A DNA stretch of 64,000 nt from Pontibacillus halophilus JSM 076056 = DSM 19796 (GTDB taxonomy: Bacteria > Bacillota > Bacilli > Bacillales > BH030062), in contig NZ_AULI01000007.1 of NCBI RefSeq assembly GCF_000425205.1, positions 124,001 to 188,000 on the forward strand. Direction: 5' to 3'. The notes under the pieces are model-generated. The model ran no database searches, had not been told where the DNA came from, and saw only the letters and a list, made by a program, of their open reading frames with translations. Both the position numbers and the translations under genes were made by a program. Every line of letters begins with the position of its first letter. Positions within the stretch are counted from its first letter, which is position 1. Shown one piece after another: positions 8,524-16,620 of this stretch.

Positions 8524-10371
8524 TTATTCTTCTATGTGTACATCATATGTTCTAAGCCAATAATCAATTTGCCCAATATGCGCCAACAGCTGCGGCCCTT
8601 TCATAAGCTGACCAAACCACGGTGATTCGATGGCGTTCCCTTCACTCTCTACTAACTTTCGCACTTCTTCTCGGTCAAATAACTGGAATAACGGTGCTTT
8701 ATTATCTGCTAGAATTTCGTTCAGCCATTGAACGACTCCGCTCGTATAGGCTGGATGATGAGTTTTCGGGTATGGACTTTTCTTTCGATAGAGCACATCA
8801 TGAGGCAACAGCCCCTCTAGAGCCTTTCGTAAGATTCCTTTCTCTCGGTCGCCGTATCGCTTCATCTCCCACGGTATATTCCACACATATTCAACAAGAC
8901 GATGATCACTAAATGGCACACGAACCTCAAGACTCGCCCCCATGCTCATCCTGTCTTTCCGGTCTAATAACGTCGTCATAAACCAAAGCTGGTTTAAATA
9001 GAAGAGTTCACGTCGCTGCTTCTCTTCTTGTGTATCACCTTCAAAGGCGGGCGTTTCTTGCACAGTTTCCCGGTACCTCTGCATCATATAATCTTGTAAA
9101 TCCAATTTCTCCTGCCATTGTGAGGATAGTAGACGATGGCGAACATCAGAGGAACGAATCCACGGGAATCCATCCCGTTCTAAATCTTCCTTCCGGTAGA
9201 ACCAAGGATACCCACCGAAGATCTCATCCGCACACTCTCCAGACAATCCCACCGTCACATGGTCTTTAATTTCACGGCAGAACCATAACAAAGAGGAATC
9301 GATGTCAGCCATACCAGGTAGATCCCGCATGCGGACAGCCTCTTTCAATAAACGACTGAGTGTACCATTATCCATCACACATGTATGATGGTCCGTACCA
9401 TGCTCATCAACCATCAACTTTATAAATTCTCCATCGCTGTTCGGTTGAAAGGTAGAAGACTTAAAGTATTTCTGATTGTCTTCGTAATCAATCGAAAATG
9501 TTTGTAACTGCCCTCTTCCCTGTTCAGCATAATAATTGGCTGCAATGGCGGTAATTGCGCTCGAATCTACACCTCCTGACAGAAAGGTTCCAACGGGGAC
9601 GTCAGATACGAGCTGTCGTTCAACCGCATCTTGAAACAATTCTCGAATATGAGCCGCTGTCTGCTCAACCGTGTGGGGATGCTCATGGCTGACTACATTC
9701 CAATAACGAGTCACTTTCAATCCGTTCCGGTTAAAGCGTGCAACATGCCCTGGCCTGAGCTCCTTCACTCCCTTAAAGACGCCATGACCTGGAGTTCTAG
9801 AAGGCCCTAGTGCGAGCACTTCGCTAAGTCCCTCTCGGTCAAGTACTGCCTCTACATTTGGATGAGCGAGTAACGCTTTCAGTTCAGAAGCAAAGAGAAA
9901 TCCTCCGCTATTCTCTGTGTAGAAGAGCGGCTTCACCCCAAGTCGATCTCTAGCGAGAAATAACGTTTCCTGCTCACTATCCCAGACTCCAAAAGCAAAG
10001 ATTCCATTAAAGCGATCGACACAAGCATCCCGCCATTCAATGTAACTCTTCAACAGCACTTCCGTGTCTGAGTGCGAATCAAACGTCCAGCCACGCTGCA
10101 TCAATTCCTTGCGAATATCCTCCGTGTTGTACAACTCTCCGTTGTAGCAGAGGGTATACGTATGTCCGCCACGCTTGAACGTCATAGGCTGACGTCCTCC
10201 CGCTGGGTCTACAACGATGAGTCGCTTATGCCCAAAAGCAACGTGCGTTTGAACCCATGCATTGGATTCATCGGGTCCTCGGAAATTCAACGTGCGCGCC
10301 ATCGATTTAATCGTAGCTGCTTCCTTCGTTAGATCTTTCTTATAGTCCACCCATCCCGTTATTCCGCACAT
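8524..10371 (-). CDS. asnO: Asparagine synthetase (glutamine-hydrolysing), AsnO type
   Basis: A 615-residue class II enzyme that transfers the amide of glutamine to aspartate with ATP. The start at 10371 makes Cys2 (MCGITGW) the N-terminal nucleophile of the glutaminase domain (residues 2 to about 190, with CYNGELYN). The synthetase domain has the PP-loop SGGVDSS at 265-271. Length and neighbours (yisL, then gerP and addAB nearby) match B. subtilis asnO (yisO), a sporulation-linked isozyme. The frame extends 47 codons further up but that part lies over a Fur box and promoter on the other strand. The promoter for asnO itself is not clear. Confidence 0.9.
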   Translation of the reverse strand: MCGITGWVDYKKDLTKEAATIKSMARTLNFRGPDESNAWVQTHVAFGHKRLIVVDPAGGRQPMTFKRGGHTYTLCYNGELYNTEDIRKELMQRGWTFDSHSDTEVLLKSYIEWRDACVDRFNGIFAFGVWDSEQETLFLARDRLGVKPLFYTENSGGFLFASELKALLAHPNVEAVLDREGLSEVLALGPSRTPGHGVFKGVKELRPGHVARFNRNGLKVTRYWNVVSHEHPHTVEQTAAHIRELFQDAVERQLVSDVPVGTFLSGGVDSSAITAIAANYYAEQGRGQLQTFSIDYEDNQKYFKSSTFQPNSDGEFIKLMVDEHGTDHHTCVMDNGTLSRLLKEAVRMRDLPGMADIDSSLLWFCREIKDHVTVGLSGECADEIFGGYPWFYRKEDLERDGFPWIRSSDVRHRLLSSQWQEKLDLQDYMMQRYRETVQETPAFEGDTQEEKQRRELFYLNQLWFMTTLLDRKDRMSMGASLEVRVPFSDHRLVEYVWNIPWEMKRYGDREKGILRKALEGLLPHDVLYRKKSPYPKTHHPAYTSGVVQWLNEILADNKAPLFQLFDREEVRKLVESEGNAIESPWFGQLMKGPQLLAHIGQIDYWLRTYDVHIEE

Positions 10372-10456
10372 TCCTTCCACATCCTCTCGGTTGTTTCCAT
10401 TAAGCACTTCATTCTCTATGATATGCCTAGAAAATCCAAGATGTGCAAACTTTTCA

Positions 10457-10485
10457 TTGACAATGATAATCATTCTCATTATTAT
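10457..10485 (+). promoter_or_regulatory. Plus-strand SigA promoter with Fur box in the spacer
   Basis: TTGACA (10457-10462), a 17-bp spacer and TATTAT (10480-10485) make a near-consensus promoter reading away from asnO. A Fur box at 10459-10477 (GACAATGATAATCATTCTC) matches the classical 19-bp sequence at 17 positions. Fur with iron would block this promoter directly. Confidence 0.8.
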
Positions 10486-10492
10486 AAAGGTT

Positions 10493-10583
10493 GTGAGTAT
10501 GTTGGTTGCCATCCCCCCTCATACACGATGGTAACGATATAAATAAAACCCTTGTGTCTTAAAGACACAAGGGTTATTTGTTA
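10493..10583 (+). ncRNA. Candidate Fur-regulated small RNA (FsrA-like)
   Basis: About 90 nt lie between the Fur-controlled promoter and a rho-independent terminator, with no open frame. A first hairpin pairs GTTGCCATC (10505-10513) with GATGGTAAC (10527-10535) and exposes a loop rich in C (CCCCCTCATACAC). The terminator stem follows at 10547-10575. B. subtilis FsrA, an iron-sparing small RNA under Fur, has this size and uses C-rich single strands to pair with ribosome sites. The homology is inferred from architecture; the sequence was not aligned. Confidence 0.65.
10547..10575. terminator. Bidirectional terminator between the small RNA and yisL
   Basis: AACCCTTGTGTC and GACACAAGGGTT form a 12-bp stem around TTAAA. 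The minus side reads TTTTATTT (for yisL) and the plus side ATTTGTT (for the small RNA). Confidence 0.85.
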
Positions 10584-10961
10584 ACCTAGATAGATCCCAT
10601 ATCCTAAGCGACCAAAGCCTAATACAATGGTAATGATAAATGCAATAAAGAACTGCACCCATAACGCCGTTCCCGCTTTCTTTCGTTTATGGGAGCGTGT
10701 TGTCAGGACTTCGACAATCCCAATTACCCAGATACCAGCAATGGCCTTCACAATTGATTCTCCAATCTCTGCGCCATTAGCATATTGGAAGTATGCTCCT
10801 AGTAAGCTACCACCACTGTACAAGATAAGAAGATAGTCTAATCGCATAATCATTTGTACAATCTTACCTGCCTTCTCTCTCCCAAGGCGATTAAAGAAGA
10901 TTGCCAACCCAAACAAAGCAAGCAACAAAATCCAAGATGTAATGTGTAAATGTGTTGTCAT
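10581..10961 (-). CDS. yisL: YisL family membrane protein (DUF1516)
   Basis: A 126-residue protein with four predicted membrane segments that matches the YisL/UPF0344 family (MTTHLHITSWILLLALFGLA at the start and GFGRLGYGIYLG at the end). The start at 10961 follows AAGGAGGACATATAACG, which excludes the longer frame from 11024. Function is unknown in the family. Its place next to asnO is the same as in B. subtilis. Confidence 0.8.
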   Translation of the reverse strand: MTTHLHITSWILLLALFGLAIFFNRLGREKAGKIVQMIMRLDYLLILYSGGSLLGAYFQYANGAEIGESIVKAIAGIWVIGIVEVLTTRSHKRKKAGTALWVQFFIAFIITIVLGFGRLGYGIYLG

Positions 10962-11079
10962 CGTTATATGTCCTCCTTTATGTATATACATACCAAATTT
11001 TATCTTACCAGAATTCTCATCCACAAGCGAATGCTACAACCAATTCTCGTTCCAGAAGACAAAAAATTCAAAATACTGT

Positions 11080-11085
11080 TATAAT
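11080..11085 (+). promoter_or_regulatory. rocD extended -10 promoter element
   Basis: TGTTATAAT carries the TGn extension next to a perfect -10 box, 37 bp before the rocD start. No good -35 box and no SigL -12/-24 element were seen, unlike B. subtilis rocD. Confidence 0.5.
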
Positions 11086-11121
11086 AGAAGCGCATTCACA
11101 TAATTTGATGGAGGGGATAGT

Positions 11122-12315
11122 ATGATTCAAACGAGCGATTCTATTATTCAACAGACAGAGGAATATGGGGCGAACAACTACCATCCACTTCCGATTGTAA
11201 TCTCGAAAGCAGAGGGAATCTGGGTAGAAGACCCTGAAGGCAATCGTTATTTGGATATGCTGAGTGCCTACTCAGCTGTCAACCAAGGTCATCGACATCC
11301 GAAGATTATTGATGCATTGAAACAACAGGCCGATCGTGTGACATTAACTTCACGTGCGTTCCATAATGATCAGCTTGGTCCATGGTACAAGAAGATTTGT
11401 GAACTGACGAATAAAGATATGGCTCTACCTATGAACACAGGAGCGGAAGCTGTTGAGACAGCGATTAAAGCAGTACGCCGCTGGGCTTACGACGTTAAAG
11501 GGGTGCCAGAGAACAAGGCAGAGATTATTGCGTGTACAGGCAACTTCCATGGCCGGACTATGTCAGCTGTTTCTCTCTCTTCTGAAGAAGAATACCAGAA
11601 AGGCTTTGGACCTCTTCTTCCAGGCATTACACTCATTCCATATGGCGACAAAGAAGCGCTGCGTGATGCGATTTCAGAGAACACAGCGGCCTTCCTCTTC
11701 GAACCAATCCAAGGTGAAGCAGGAATCGTCATTCCAGAAGACGGTTTCTTGAAAGAAGCGTATGACATTTGCCAAGAGAACAACGTCCTTTACGTTGCAG
11801 ATGAGATTCAATCAGGCCTTGGACGTAGTGGAAAGATGTTCGCATGTGACTGGGAGAACGTTTCTCCAGACATTCTGATACTCGGTAAAGCACTTGGTGG
11901 CGGGGTGTTTCCAATTTCTTGTATCGTTGCCAACAAAGAGATTCTTGGTGTGTTCAATCCAGGCTCACACGGGTCAACCTTTGGCGGAAATCCATTGGCA
12001 AGTGCCGTATCTCTCGCTTCCTTAGACGTGTTGCAAGAGGAACGCTTAGCCGAACGCTCCTTAGAGCTTGGAGAGTACATGAAATCTGAACTTCAAGAAA
12101 TAGACAACCCCATCATTAAAGAAGTTCGCGGACGAGGCTTGTGGATTGGTGTGGAATTGACGGAACCCGCTCGACCGTATTGTGAGAAATTGAAAGAGCA
12201 CGGACTGCTTTGTAAAGAAACCCATGACACGGTTATCCGCTTCGCCCCTCCACTAATTATTGAGAAAGAGGATCTACAGTGGGCCATTCAGAAGATTAAA
12301 GAAGTACTGAGCTAA
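11122..12315 (+). CDS. rocD: Ornithine aminotransferase
   Basis: A 397-residue class III aminotransferase that moves the delta-amino group of ornithine to 2-oxoglutarate, giving glutamate semialdehyde in arginine use or proline synthesis. K256 (LGKALGGG) would bind pyridoxal phosphate; [13 protein letters not shown] and the [11 protein letters not shown] block are the usual cofactor and substrate motifs. The start follows GATGGAGGGGATAGT. It is a single-gene unit ended by a terminator. Proline made through this enzyme could help osmotic adaptation, but no proline genes are near. Confidence 0.93.
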   Translation: MIQTSDSIIQQTEEYGANNYHPLPIVISKAEGIWVEDPEGNRYLDMLSAYSAVNQGHRHPKIIDALKQQADRVTLTSRAFHNDQLGPWYKKICELTNKDMALPMNTGAEAVETAIKAVRRWAYDVKGVPENKAEIIACTGNFHGRTMSAVSLSSEEEYQKGFGPLLPGITLIPYGDKEALRDAISENTAAFLFEPIQGEAGIVIPEDGFLKEAYDICQENNVLYVADEIQSGLGRSGKMFACDWENVSPDILILGKALGGGVFPISCIVANKEILGVFNPGSHGSTFGGNPLASAVSLASLDVLQEERLAERSLELGEYMKSELQEIDNPIIKEVRGRGLWIGVELTEPARPYCEKLKEHGLLCKETHDTVIRFAPPLIIEKEDLQWAIQKIKEVLS

Positions 12316-12346
12316 TAAACTGCTAGACTATATAAGCTACATTAAC

Positions 12347-12386
12347 AAGAAGCGCGAGCCACCGAAAGGTTTCGCGCTTCTTCAGA
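12347..12386 (+). terminator. Terminator of rocD
   Basis: AAGAAGCGCGA and TCGCGCTTCTT form an 11-bp stem around a 14-base loop. Confidence 0.75.
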
Positions 12387-12439
12387 TATAGCTCCATTCA
12401 GAATCTTACATAAGTTCAATGAACAAAGGAGGTCTTACG

Positions 12440-12718
12440 TTGAAATCTCATTCATGGATCAGTTATTTGTCTATTGTTCTCGCTGTACTCGGTCTATTGC
12501 TTTGGTTCTTGCCTGGAAAGATGATGAGTACGGAGGCTCGTGGGATCATCTTCTATGTCCAATTCATAATCGTACCCGCGTCGTTTATCTTAGCCATTGT
12601 TGCCTTCTTTAGAAAGGGAGAGAAGAAGCTTCTCCCTATCCTTAGTGTGTTATTAAACTTCGTCACGTTCATCATTTGGTTCATCTTGTATATGTTCATC
12701 ACAAGTTACACTCCATAA
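12440..12718 (+). CDS. Small membrane protein, unknown function
   Basis: A 92-residue protein with three predicted membrane segments (near residues 7-25, 40-60 and 68-88). The likely start is TTG at 12440 because AAAGGAGG lies 6-7 bases upstream; the ATG at 12419 has no ribosome site. I do not recognise a named family. It sits between rocD and a strong terminator belonging to the opposite strand, and nothing in the context suggests a role. Confidence 0.6.
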   Translation: MKSHSWISYLSIVLAVLGLLLWFLPGKMMSTEARGIIFYVQFIIVPASFILAIVAFFRKGEKKLLPILSVLLNFVTFIIWFILYMFITSYTP

Positions 12719-12731
12719 GATCAATAAGAAC

Positions 12732-12772
12732 AAAAAAAGGGAGATGCTGCGTCCTAGCTACGCAACATCTCC
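12732..12772 (-). terminator. Strong terminator ending the riboswitch transcript
   Basis: GGAGATGTTGCGT and ACGCAGCATCTCC pair with one mismatch, followed on the minus strand by seven T. No minus-strand protein gene ends near it, so it closes the transcript that carries the c-di-GMP riboswitch. Confidence 0.8.
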
Positions 12773-13047
12773 GAATATAGGTAAAGGGGAAATCAATTAA
12801 ACAACGTCCAAGTTTCAAGCTACTCTTGCCATTGTTTAAACAAACAGGATGTGTATACTTAGAAGACCGCAACCCATGCCTACTTTCGAAGGGATAAACT
12901 GATCCGAATCATGGCATCCCAATAGACGGAGTGTGGCTCTCCTTATATACAAACAGGTCAGGAAAAGTTGGTGTGCAGCTCCCAAATCAATTGGGCACCA
13001 TAATACTTAACCCTCCCTCACCGAAATGAAGGGTCTTTCTCACCCAG
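12773..13047 (-). ncRNA. Unexplained 275-nt region downstream of the riboswitch
   Basis: No minus-strand frame here exceeds about 30 codons. Local pairings are visible, for example GGTG-CCCAA with TTGGG-CACC around 12971-13000 and GATGCC with GGCAT around 12870-12920. The best short frame (TTG at about 12921, 28 codons) has AAGGAG too far upstream to be convincing. It may be a structured RNA, an expression platform whose gene was lost, or a leader for a tiny peptide. The boundaries are set by the aptamer and the terminator. Confidence 0.4.
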
Positions 13048-13135
13048 CATCTTTCGGTAACTGGCAAGCTTAGACAACGAATGTCCTTAGCCCCTATAGT
13101 TTTGCGTCCCACATTTTCACATGGTTTGCCTTTAT
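13048..13135 (-). ncRNA. Cyclic di-GMP-I (GEMM) riboswitch aptamer
   Basis: The minus strand contains the conserved GEMM elements in order: GGCAAACC (13130-13123), GTGGGACGCAAA, GGGGCTAAGG with its hairpin partner, and GTTACCGA (13061-13054), the tetraloop-receptor side. Together they match the class I c-di-GMP aptamer such as Vc2. The orientation points to lower coordinates, into a stretch with no protein gene, while the upstream neighbour on the same strand is a DUF418 gene. What it controls is therefore unclear. Confidence 0.85.
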
Positions 13136-13259
13136 CGAGATTCAAGGATGAAGTCCGTTGAATCTGATGTACTATCATCATACAATAGAGGAATATTTTT
13201 CACATCCGACAGATTAATCATTTTCACGCATATGCCAAAAGTTCTACAAAATTCGAGTA

Positions 13260-14468
13260 TTACTTTCCCTTTTCTGTATAGTTTGTCGTCATTTCTACTC
13301 TCTGTCTTGCCATTTTCGGGCGACTTCCATAGGTCAACGTCCGCCACACCCACTCAAGTGGACCGAAATGATAACGATGCACCCACCACCAACTTCCGAG
13401 TACTTGTAGCATATAAATAACAACCACAACTCCCGCGCTCATTAATGGAGTAAGCTCTCCGTACAACCCAAAACCAATGTTATAGGCAAGCCCTACCGCG
13501 AGAACAGATTGCAAAATATAATTTGTGAGTGACAACTTTCCTACGTACGTAAACCACACAAGTCCCTTCTTTGCCCTTGTCTGGTAAAGGAGAACGATAC
13601 TCGTAGCATAGAATATCGCTGATGCTGACCCACCAATTAAATCTTGAGCGTAGTATTGGAACCAGATCGGATTGCCAAATAGGAACGGCACTCCCTTGAA
13701 CGCGACAAATAGAACAAGGGTGAACCACCATATCTTCCATAACGTTCGTCGATGCTCACCTACCTCGTGGAACAACCTCTTCCTCGCAAAGAACATTCCG
13801 ATTAGAAACATTGGAACGAGAGTAAGAGCTAGGTTGACCCACTGTCCAACTGAGCCATTTCCAACAAGCCAATCATTCACGTTCTGTTGCCAAGCTGCTC
13901 CAATGCCCCCTTCTCCATACGCTGCAAAGGACTGTTCGATGCCTGATTCGCTTACAAAGGGGAGCTGACTTCGAATGAGATAGAGTCCTAGTGTGTTCAA
14001 CGCACTCATAAAGCCTAATACTAGAATAGCTGTCCAAATCAGAACCTTGTCCTTACGTTCATAGAATAAGAACAGAAGCAGCCCAAGAACCCCATAGGAC
14101 AACAAAATGTCTCCGTGCCAAATGAAGAAAGCATGGATGATTCCGAAGCCAATTAAGATTAGCTGTCTTCTTAGCAATACTTTACGGTACGCAATTCCTT
14201 TATCCGACAAACGGTCCTTCATCAGTTGAAGACCAAATCCGAACAGAAACGAAAATAACGTGTAAAAACTAGCTTGGAACAATAAATCCACTAAGTTCTG
14301 AACAGCTTCATCAGTCGTGCTATCAAAGTACGATGCTCCCCCACCGTAAAGGAAGAACGGTGCAACAATTGACGGCATGTTCACCATGAAAATTCCGAAT
14401 ATCGCAAACCCTCGGGCTGCATCTATCCATGGCAGCCTCTTTTGACTGGCCAGGGGCGTTGTCTTCAT
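13260..14468 (-). CDS. DUF418 family membrane protein
   Basis: A 402-residue protein of eight to ten membrane segments. The N terminus WIDAARGFAIFGIFMVN and the C-terminal block FGPLEWVWRTLTYG are the hallmarks of DUF418 (YeiB/YxaH-like) proteins, whose function is unknown and sometimes linked to transport. The start at 14468 is chosen because GAGGTG lies 6 bases upstream; the ATG at 14477 abuts it. Its transcript would run into the c-di-GMP riboswitch unless stopped in between, and no terminator is visible there. Confidence 0.8.
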   Translation of the reverse strand: MKTTPLASQKRLPWIDAARGFAIFGIFMVNMPSIVAPFFLYGGGASYFDSTTDEAVQNLVDLLFQASFYTLFSFLFGFGLQLMKDRLSDKGIAYRKVLLRRQLILIGFGIIHAFFIWHGDILLSYGVLGLLLFLFYERKDKVLIWTAILVLGFMSALNTLGLYLIRSQLPFVSESGIEQSFAAYGEGGIGAAWQQNVNDWLVGNGSVGQWVNLALTLVPMFLIGMFFARKRLFHEVGEHRRTLWKIWWFTLVLFVAFKGVPFLFGNPIWFQYYAQDLIGGSASAIFYATSIVLLYQTRAKKGLVWFTYVGKLSLTNYILQSVLAVGLAYNIGFGLYGELTPLMSAGVVVVIYMLQVLGSWWWVHRYHFGPLEWVWRTLTYGSRPKMARQRVEMTTNYTEKGK

Positions 14469-14518
14469 TCCATTCACCTCTTTAATTTCAGTTATGTATT
14501 CCCTACTACATTCAACTC

Positions 14519-14546
14519 ACACCTTCCCTTTTCCTCTCATAGACTA
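14519..14546 (+). promoter_or_regulatory. SigK-type promoter of the gerP operon
   Basis: AC (14519-14520), 17 bp, then CATAGACTA (14538-14546), a full match to the SigK -10 consensus CATANNNTA. gerP in B. subtilis is transcribed in the mother cell by SigK, so this fits. Confidence 0.75.
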
Positions 14547-14568
14547 GTCATAAAAAGGGGGGATGCCT

Positions 14569-14793
14569 ATGCCAGCCAAGGTCGGTGCAGTCAAAGTAAT
14601 TAACATTGGGTCTTCAAGTATCTTTAACATTGGAGATGTCTATGCGATGGCACCATACAGCACAGCTAAAACCTTTGCTGGAGGAGGCTCCTTTAACACT
14701 GGGGATGGCATCGAAATTGATCTGTCCAATTCCAGTACGAATGTGAACGATATGGACCAAGTCGACCAGCCGATTACGGTCGATGTCGAATAA
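14569..14793 (+). CDS. gerPA: Spore germination protein GerPA
   Basis: A 74-residue protein, first gene of the gerP operon, with the shared GerPA/GerPF fold motif (INIGSSSIFNIGDVYAMAPYS, then GGGSFNTGD). GerP proteins are made in the mother cell and help germinants cross the coat. The start at 14569 has GGGGGG six bases upstream; the earlier ATG at 14563 abuts it. Confidence 0.9.
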   Translation: MPAKVGAVKVINIGSSSIFNIGDVYAMAPYSTAKTFAGGGSFNTGDGIEIDLSNSSTNVNDMDQVDQPITVDVE

Positions 14794-14805
14794 AGGAGGT
14801 ATTTT

Positions 14806-15030
14806 ATGGGCTACACCATTTACCAAAATATATGCATTAACGTCCTTCGAGTTGGTTCCATAACAAACTCTTCTGTGCTTCAAGTTGGGAGTGCTGGAGT
14901 CATCCAAGCACGTTCCAGTCTTTATAATACCGGAGGATTCACGCAACCAGCCGAGGAAGCAGAAGCCATGGGCGCCACTTCTCAGCAAGGACAGGAAGAA
15001 CCTCTCGTCCCGCTGCTTACCCCACTATAA
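14806..15030 (+). CDS. gerPB: Spore germination protein GerPB
   Basis: A 74-residue protein with the GerPB pattern: INVLRVGSITNSSVLQVGSAG followed by a proline- and glutamate-rich tail ending LVPLLTPL. It follows gerPA by 12 bp with AAAGGAGG as ribosome site. It acts in coat permeability to germinants, as judged from family knowledge. The gap to gerPC (about 60 bp) is the widest in the operon. Confidence 0.9.
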   Translation: MGYTIYQNICINVLRVGSITNSSVLQVGSAGVIQARSSLYNTGGFTQPAEEAEAMGATSQQGQEEPLVPLLTPL

Positions 15031-15094
15031 GTAACCAATCCTCGCAGCGCTGCATAGTGTAAACTAGGCACCCGTCTAGAAAGGAGGAGTGAGC

Positions 15095-15709
15095 TTGTAT
15101 CCTTCCAACGGATTTCAAGACTATTTGCAGCGACTTCATGCCCTTATTGATAAGCAGACAGACCAACTGGAACAACTGTCAAGAAGAGTCAATCAATTAG
15201 AAGACAAACTTAATACACCCACACCCGCACCGCCACCTGGGACAAATATCGAGAAAATCGAATACCATTTCGACCAGCTGAAGATTGAGACGCTTGAAGG
15301 AACGTTGAACATTGGGCTCACTCCTTCTGACGGAGCAGCAGGAACCGGGATTGAACAACTTTCCATCCAAGAACAGCCGTTTCCACCGAAGGCGAACACG
15401 GCCGATATGGTAAAGCAAAACCTCGTAAACGGCTTGAATCAATATTTAACAGACCAAGGACCTCGAGAGATTCAACAGTTATCAAGAGAATTCGGCCAGC
15501 CCTTTGATCATGATTACGAACAGAAACTGTTGGATGATATCAGAAAGCAGCTGGATGCCCGAGTTCAACATTATATGGCGAAAGCAAACGTTCAGAATGG
15601 CATGCTTGGGGACGATGATCGCGATGACGTATTAAATCAAATTAAGGATGAAGTGCGCCACTCATTGCGTGAATTTATGAATCGACATTACGGCAAAGGA
15701 GCCGATTAA
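15095..15709 (+). CDS. gerPC: Spore germination protein GerPC
   Basis: A 204-residue protein, the largest of the operon. Residues 8-40 form a coiled coil (LHALIDKQTDQLEQLSRRVN). A proline-rich hinge (TPTPAPPPGTN) is followed by the conserved KIEYHFDQLKIETLEGTLNIG and a helical C-terminal half. I prefer the TTG at 15095, seven bases after AGGAGG; the GTG at 15089 is too close. GerPC may be the scaffold of the group. Confidence 0.88.
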   Translation: MYPSNGFQDYLQRLHALIDKQTDQLEQLSRRVNQLEDKLNTPTPAPPPGTNIEKIEYHFDQLKIETLEGTLNIGLTPSDGAAGTGIEQLSIQEQPFPPKANTADMVKQNLVNGLNQYLTDQGPREIQQLSREFGQPFDHDYEQKLLDDIRKQLDARVQHYMAKANVQNGMLGDDDRDDVLNQIKDEVRHSLREFMNRHYGKGAD

Positions 15710-15711
15710 CC

Positions 15712-15930
15712 ATGTGCTTTGAAGTACACAACTACGGTTTAACCGTCGGGCAAGTCCGCATACTCGGGGTATCCTCATCCTCTGTATTCTTAATTGGAGA
15801 TAATGAAGAGATGTATTTATCATCCATCTTTGATACCCCACCAGAATCTATCATTGTTGGTCAAGAACCACCTGCCTCTACACCACTCGTGCCACTTGGG
15901 CGTTCAGCCGAAGGGCAAGGATCTGATTGA
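15712..15930 (+). CDS. gerPD: Spore germination protein GerPD
   Basis: A 72-residue protein with the GerPD core VRILGVSSSSVFLIGDNE and LSSIFDTPPESIIVG. It starts 2 bp after gerPC with AAAGGAG as ribosome site and overlaps the start of gerPE by one base. It is somewhat longer than the B. subtilis protein because of the C-terminal tail. Confidence 0.9.
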   Translation: MCFEVHNYGLTVGQVRILGVSSSSVFLIGDNEEMYLSSIFDTPPESIIVGQEPPASTPLVPLGRSAEGQGSD

Positions 15931-16322
15931 TGGAGAAACGTTTATCCGAAGTGAACACGGTAAAGCTTAGTTCCCTCATTGACGGATCAATCTTCGAAAT
16001 TGGCGATGCGCATGAACTTATGCCAAAGTCACGTGTACTCGCGATTCAGAAGGAAGGCGGCGTGAAATATAGTGAACCGTACCAATTTGAGAGCTACCCT
16101 GTCTTCACCGAGCCGTTGCCAAGGCCCACAAGACGACTACAACTAGAGCAATACCATATCCACCACAATCCAATTATCCAGGTATGCGATATTGCCATCA
16201 AAGGGGTGTCCACCTCCTCCATCTTCCAAATTGGAAGCGTGGATGACATTGAAGCAGAGACCCGCGTGAAAAACACCCGAATTTTAATTGAGGATGAGGA
16301 TGATGAACAAGTTGCTCTATAG
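15930..16322 (+). CDS. gerPE: Spore germination protein GerPE
   Basis: A 130-residue protein with two copies of the GerP motif (LSSLIDGSIFEIGDAHEL near the start and ISTSSIFQIGSVDDIE-like sequence near the end). The ATG at 15930 overlaps the gerPD stop (TGATG), which indicates translational coupling. The tail is rich in acidic residues. Confidence 0.88.
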   Translation: MEKRLSEVNTVKLSSLIDGSIFEIGDAHELMPKSRVLAIQKEGGVKYSEPYQFESYPVFTEPLPRPTRRLQLEQYHIHHNPIIQVCDIAIKGVSTSSIFQIGSVDDIEAETRVKNTRILIEDEDDEQVAL

Positions 16323-16367
16323 CGCATACATTAACTAGTAGTACTTCCATTTAAGAGGGTGAATACA

Positions 16368-16583
16368 ATGCCATCCATCGTAGGCCCAATCAAGATTAAC
16401 AGTGTTGGTGGCGGGGTCATCAACTTTGGAGATTCTTTCTACATTTCTCCAAAGAGCTCGTCTAAAGCAAACGCAGGTTCCGGTTCGAACAATACAGGTG
16501 ATTTCATTAATACGAATAACGGAATCAGTACATCCAATCCATTCGATCCGGATGCGCTTGACCAACCAAACGTTTCTACGTAA
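16368..16583 (+). CDS. gerPF: Spore germination protein GerPF
   Basis: A 71-residue protein and last gene of the operon. It is a paralogue of GerPA: IKINSVGGGVINFGDSFYIS followed by SGSNNTGDF. The ATG at 16368 is preferred because AGAGG lies 8 bases upstream; an in-frame GTG at 16359 overlaps that site. A strong terminator follows immediately. Confidence 0.9.
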   Translation: MPSIVGPIKINSVGGGVINFGDSFYISPKSSSKANAGSGSNNTGDFINTNNGISTSNPFDPDALDQPNVST

Positions 16584-16590
16584 TCAATGG

Positions 16591-16617
16591 AAGCCTTGCT
16601 GACAATCAGCAAGGCTT
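16591..16617. terminator. Terminator between gerPF and yisB
   Basis: AAGCCTTGCTGA and TCAGCAAGGCTT form a perfect 12-bp stem with loop CAA, followed by TCATTATTT. It separates convergent genes and can work for both. Confidence 0.85.
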
Positions 16618-16620
16618 TCA

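Noticed and set aside
10459-10477. Fur control of asnO itself
   Set aside because: The minus strand has TATAAT here but no acceptable -35 box, while the plus strand has a full promoter, so the box most simply serves the small RNA.
10372-10512. N-terminal extension of asnO by 47 codons
   Set aside because: It would bury the Cys2 nucleophile and runs over the Fur box and the opposite-strand promoter.
12987-13181. 64-codon minus-strand frame over the riboswitch
   Set aside because: It spans the c-di-GMP-I aptamer and its codons are explained by the conserved RNA elements; it has no ribosome site.
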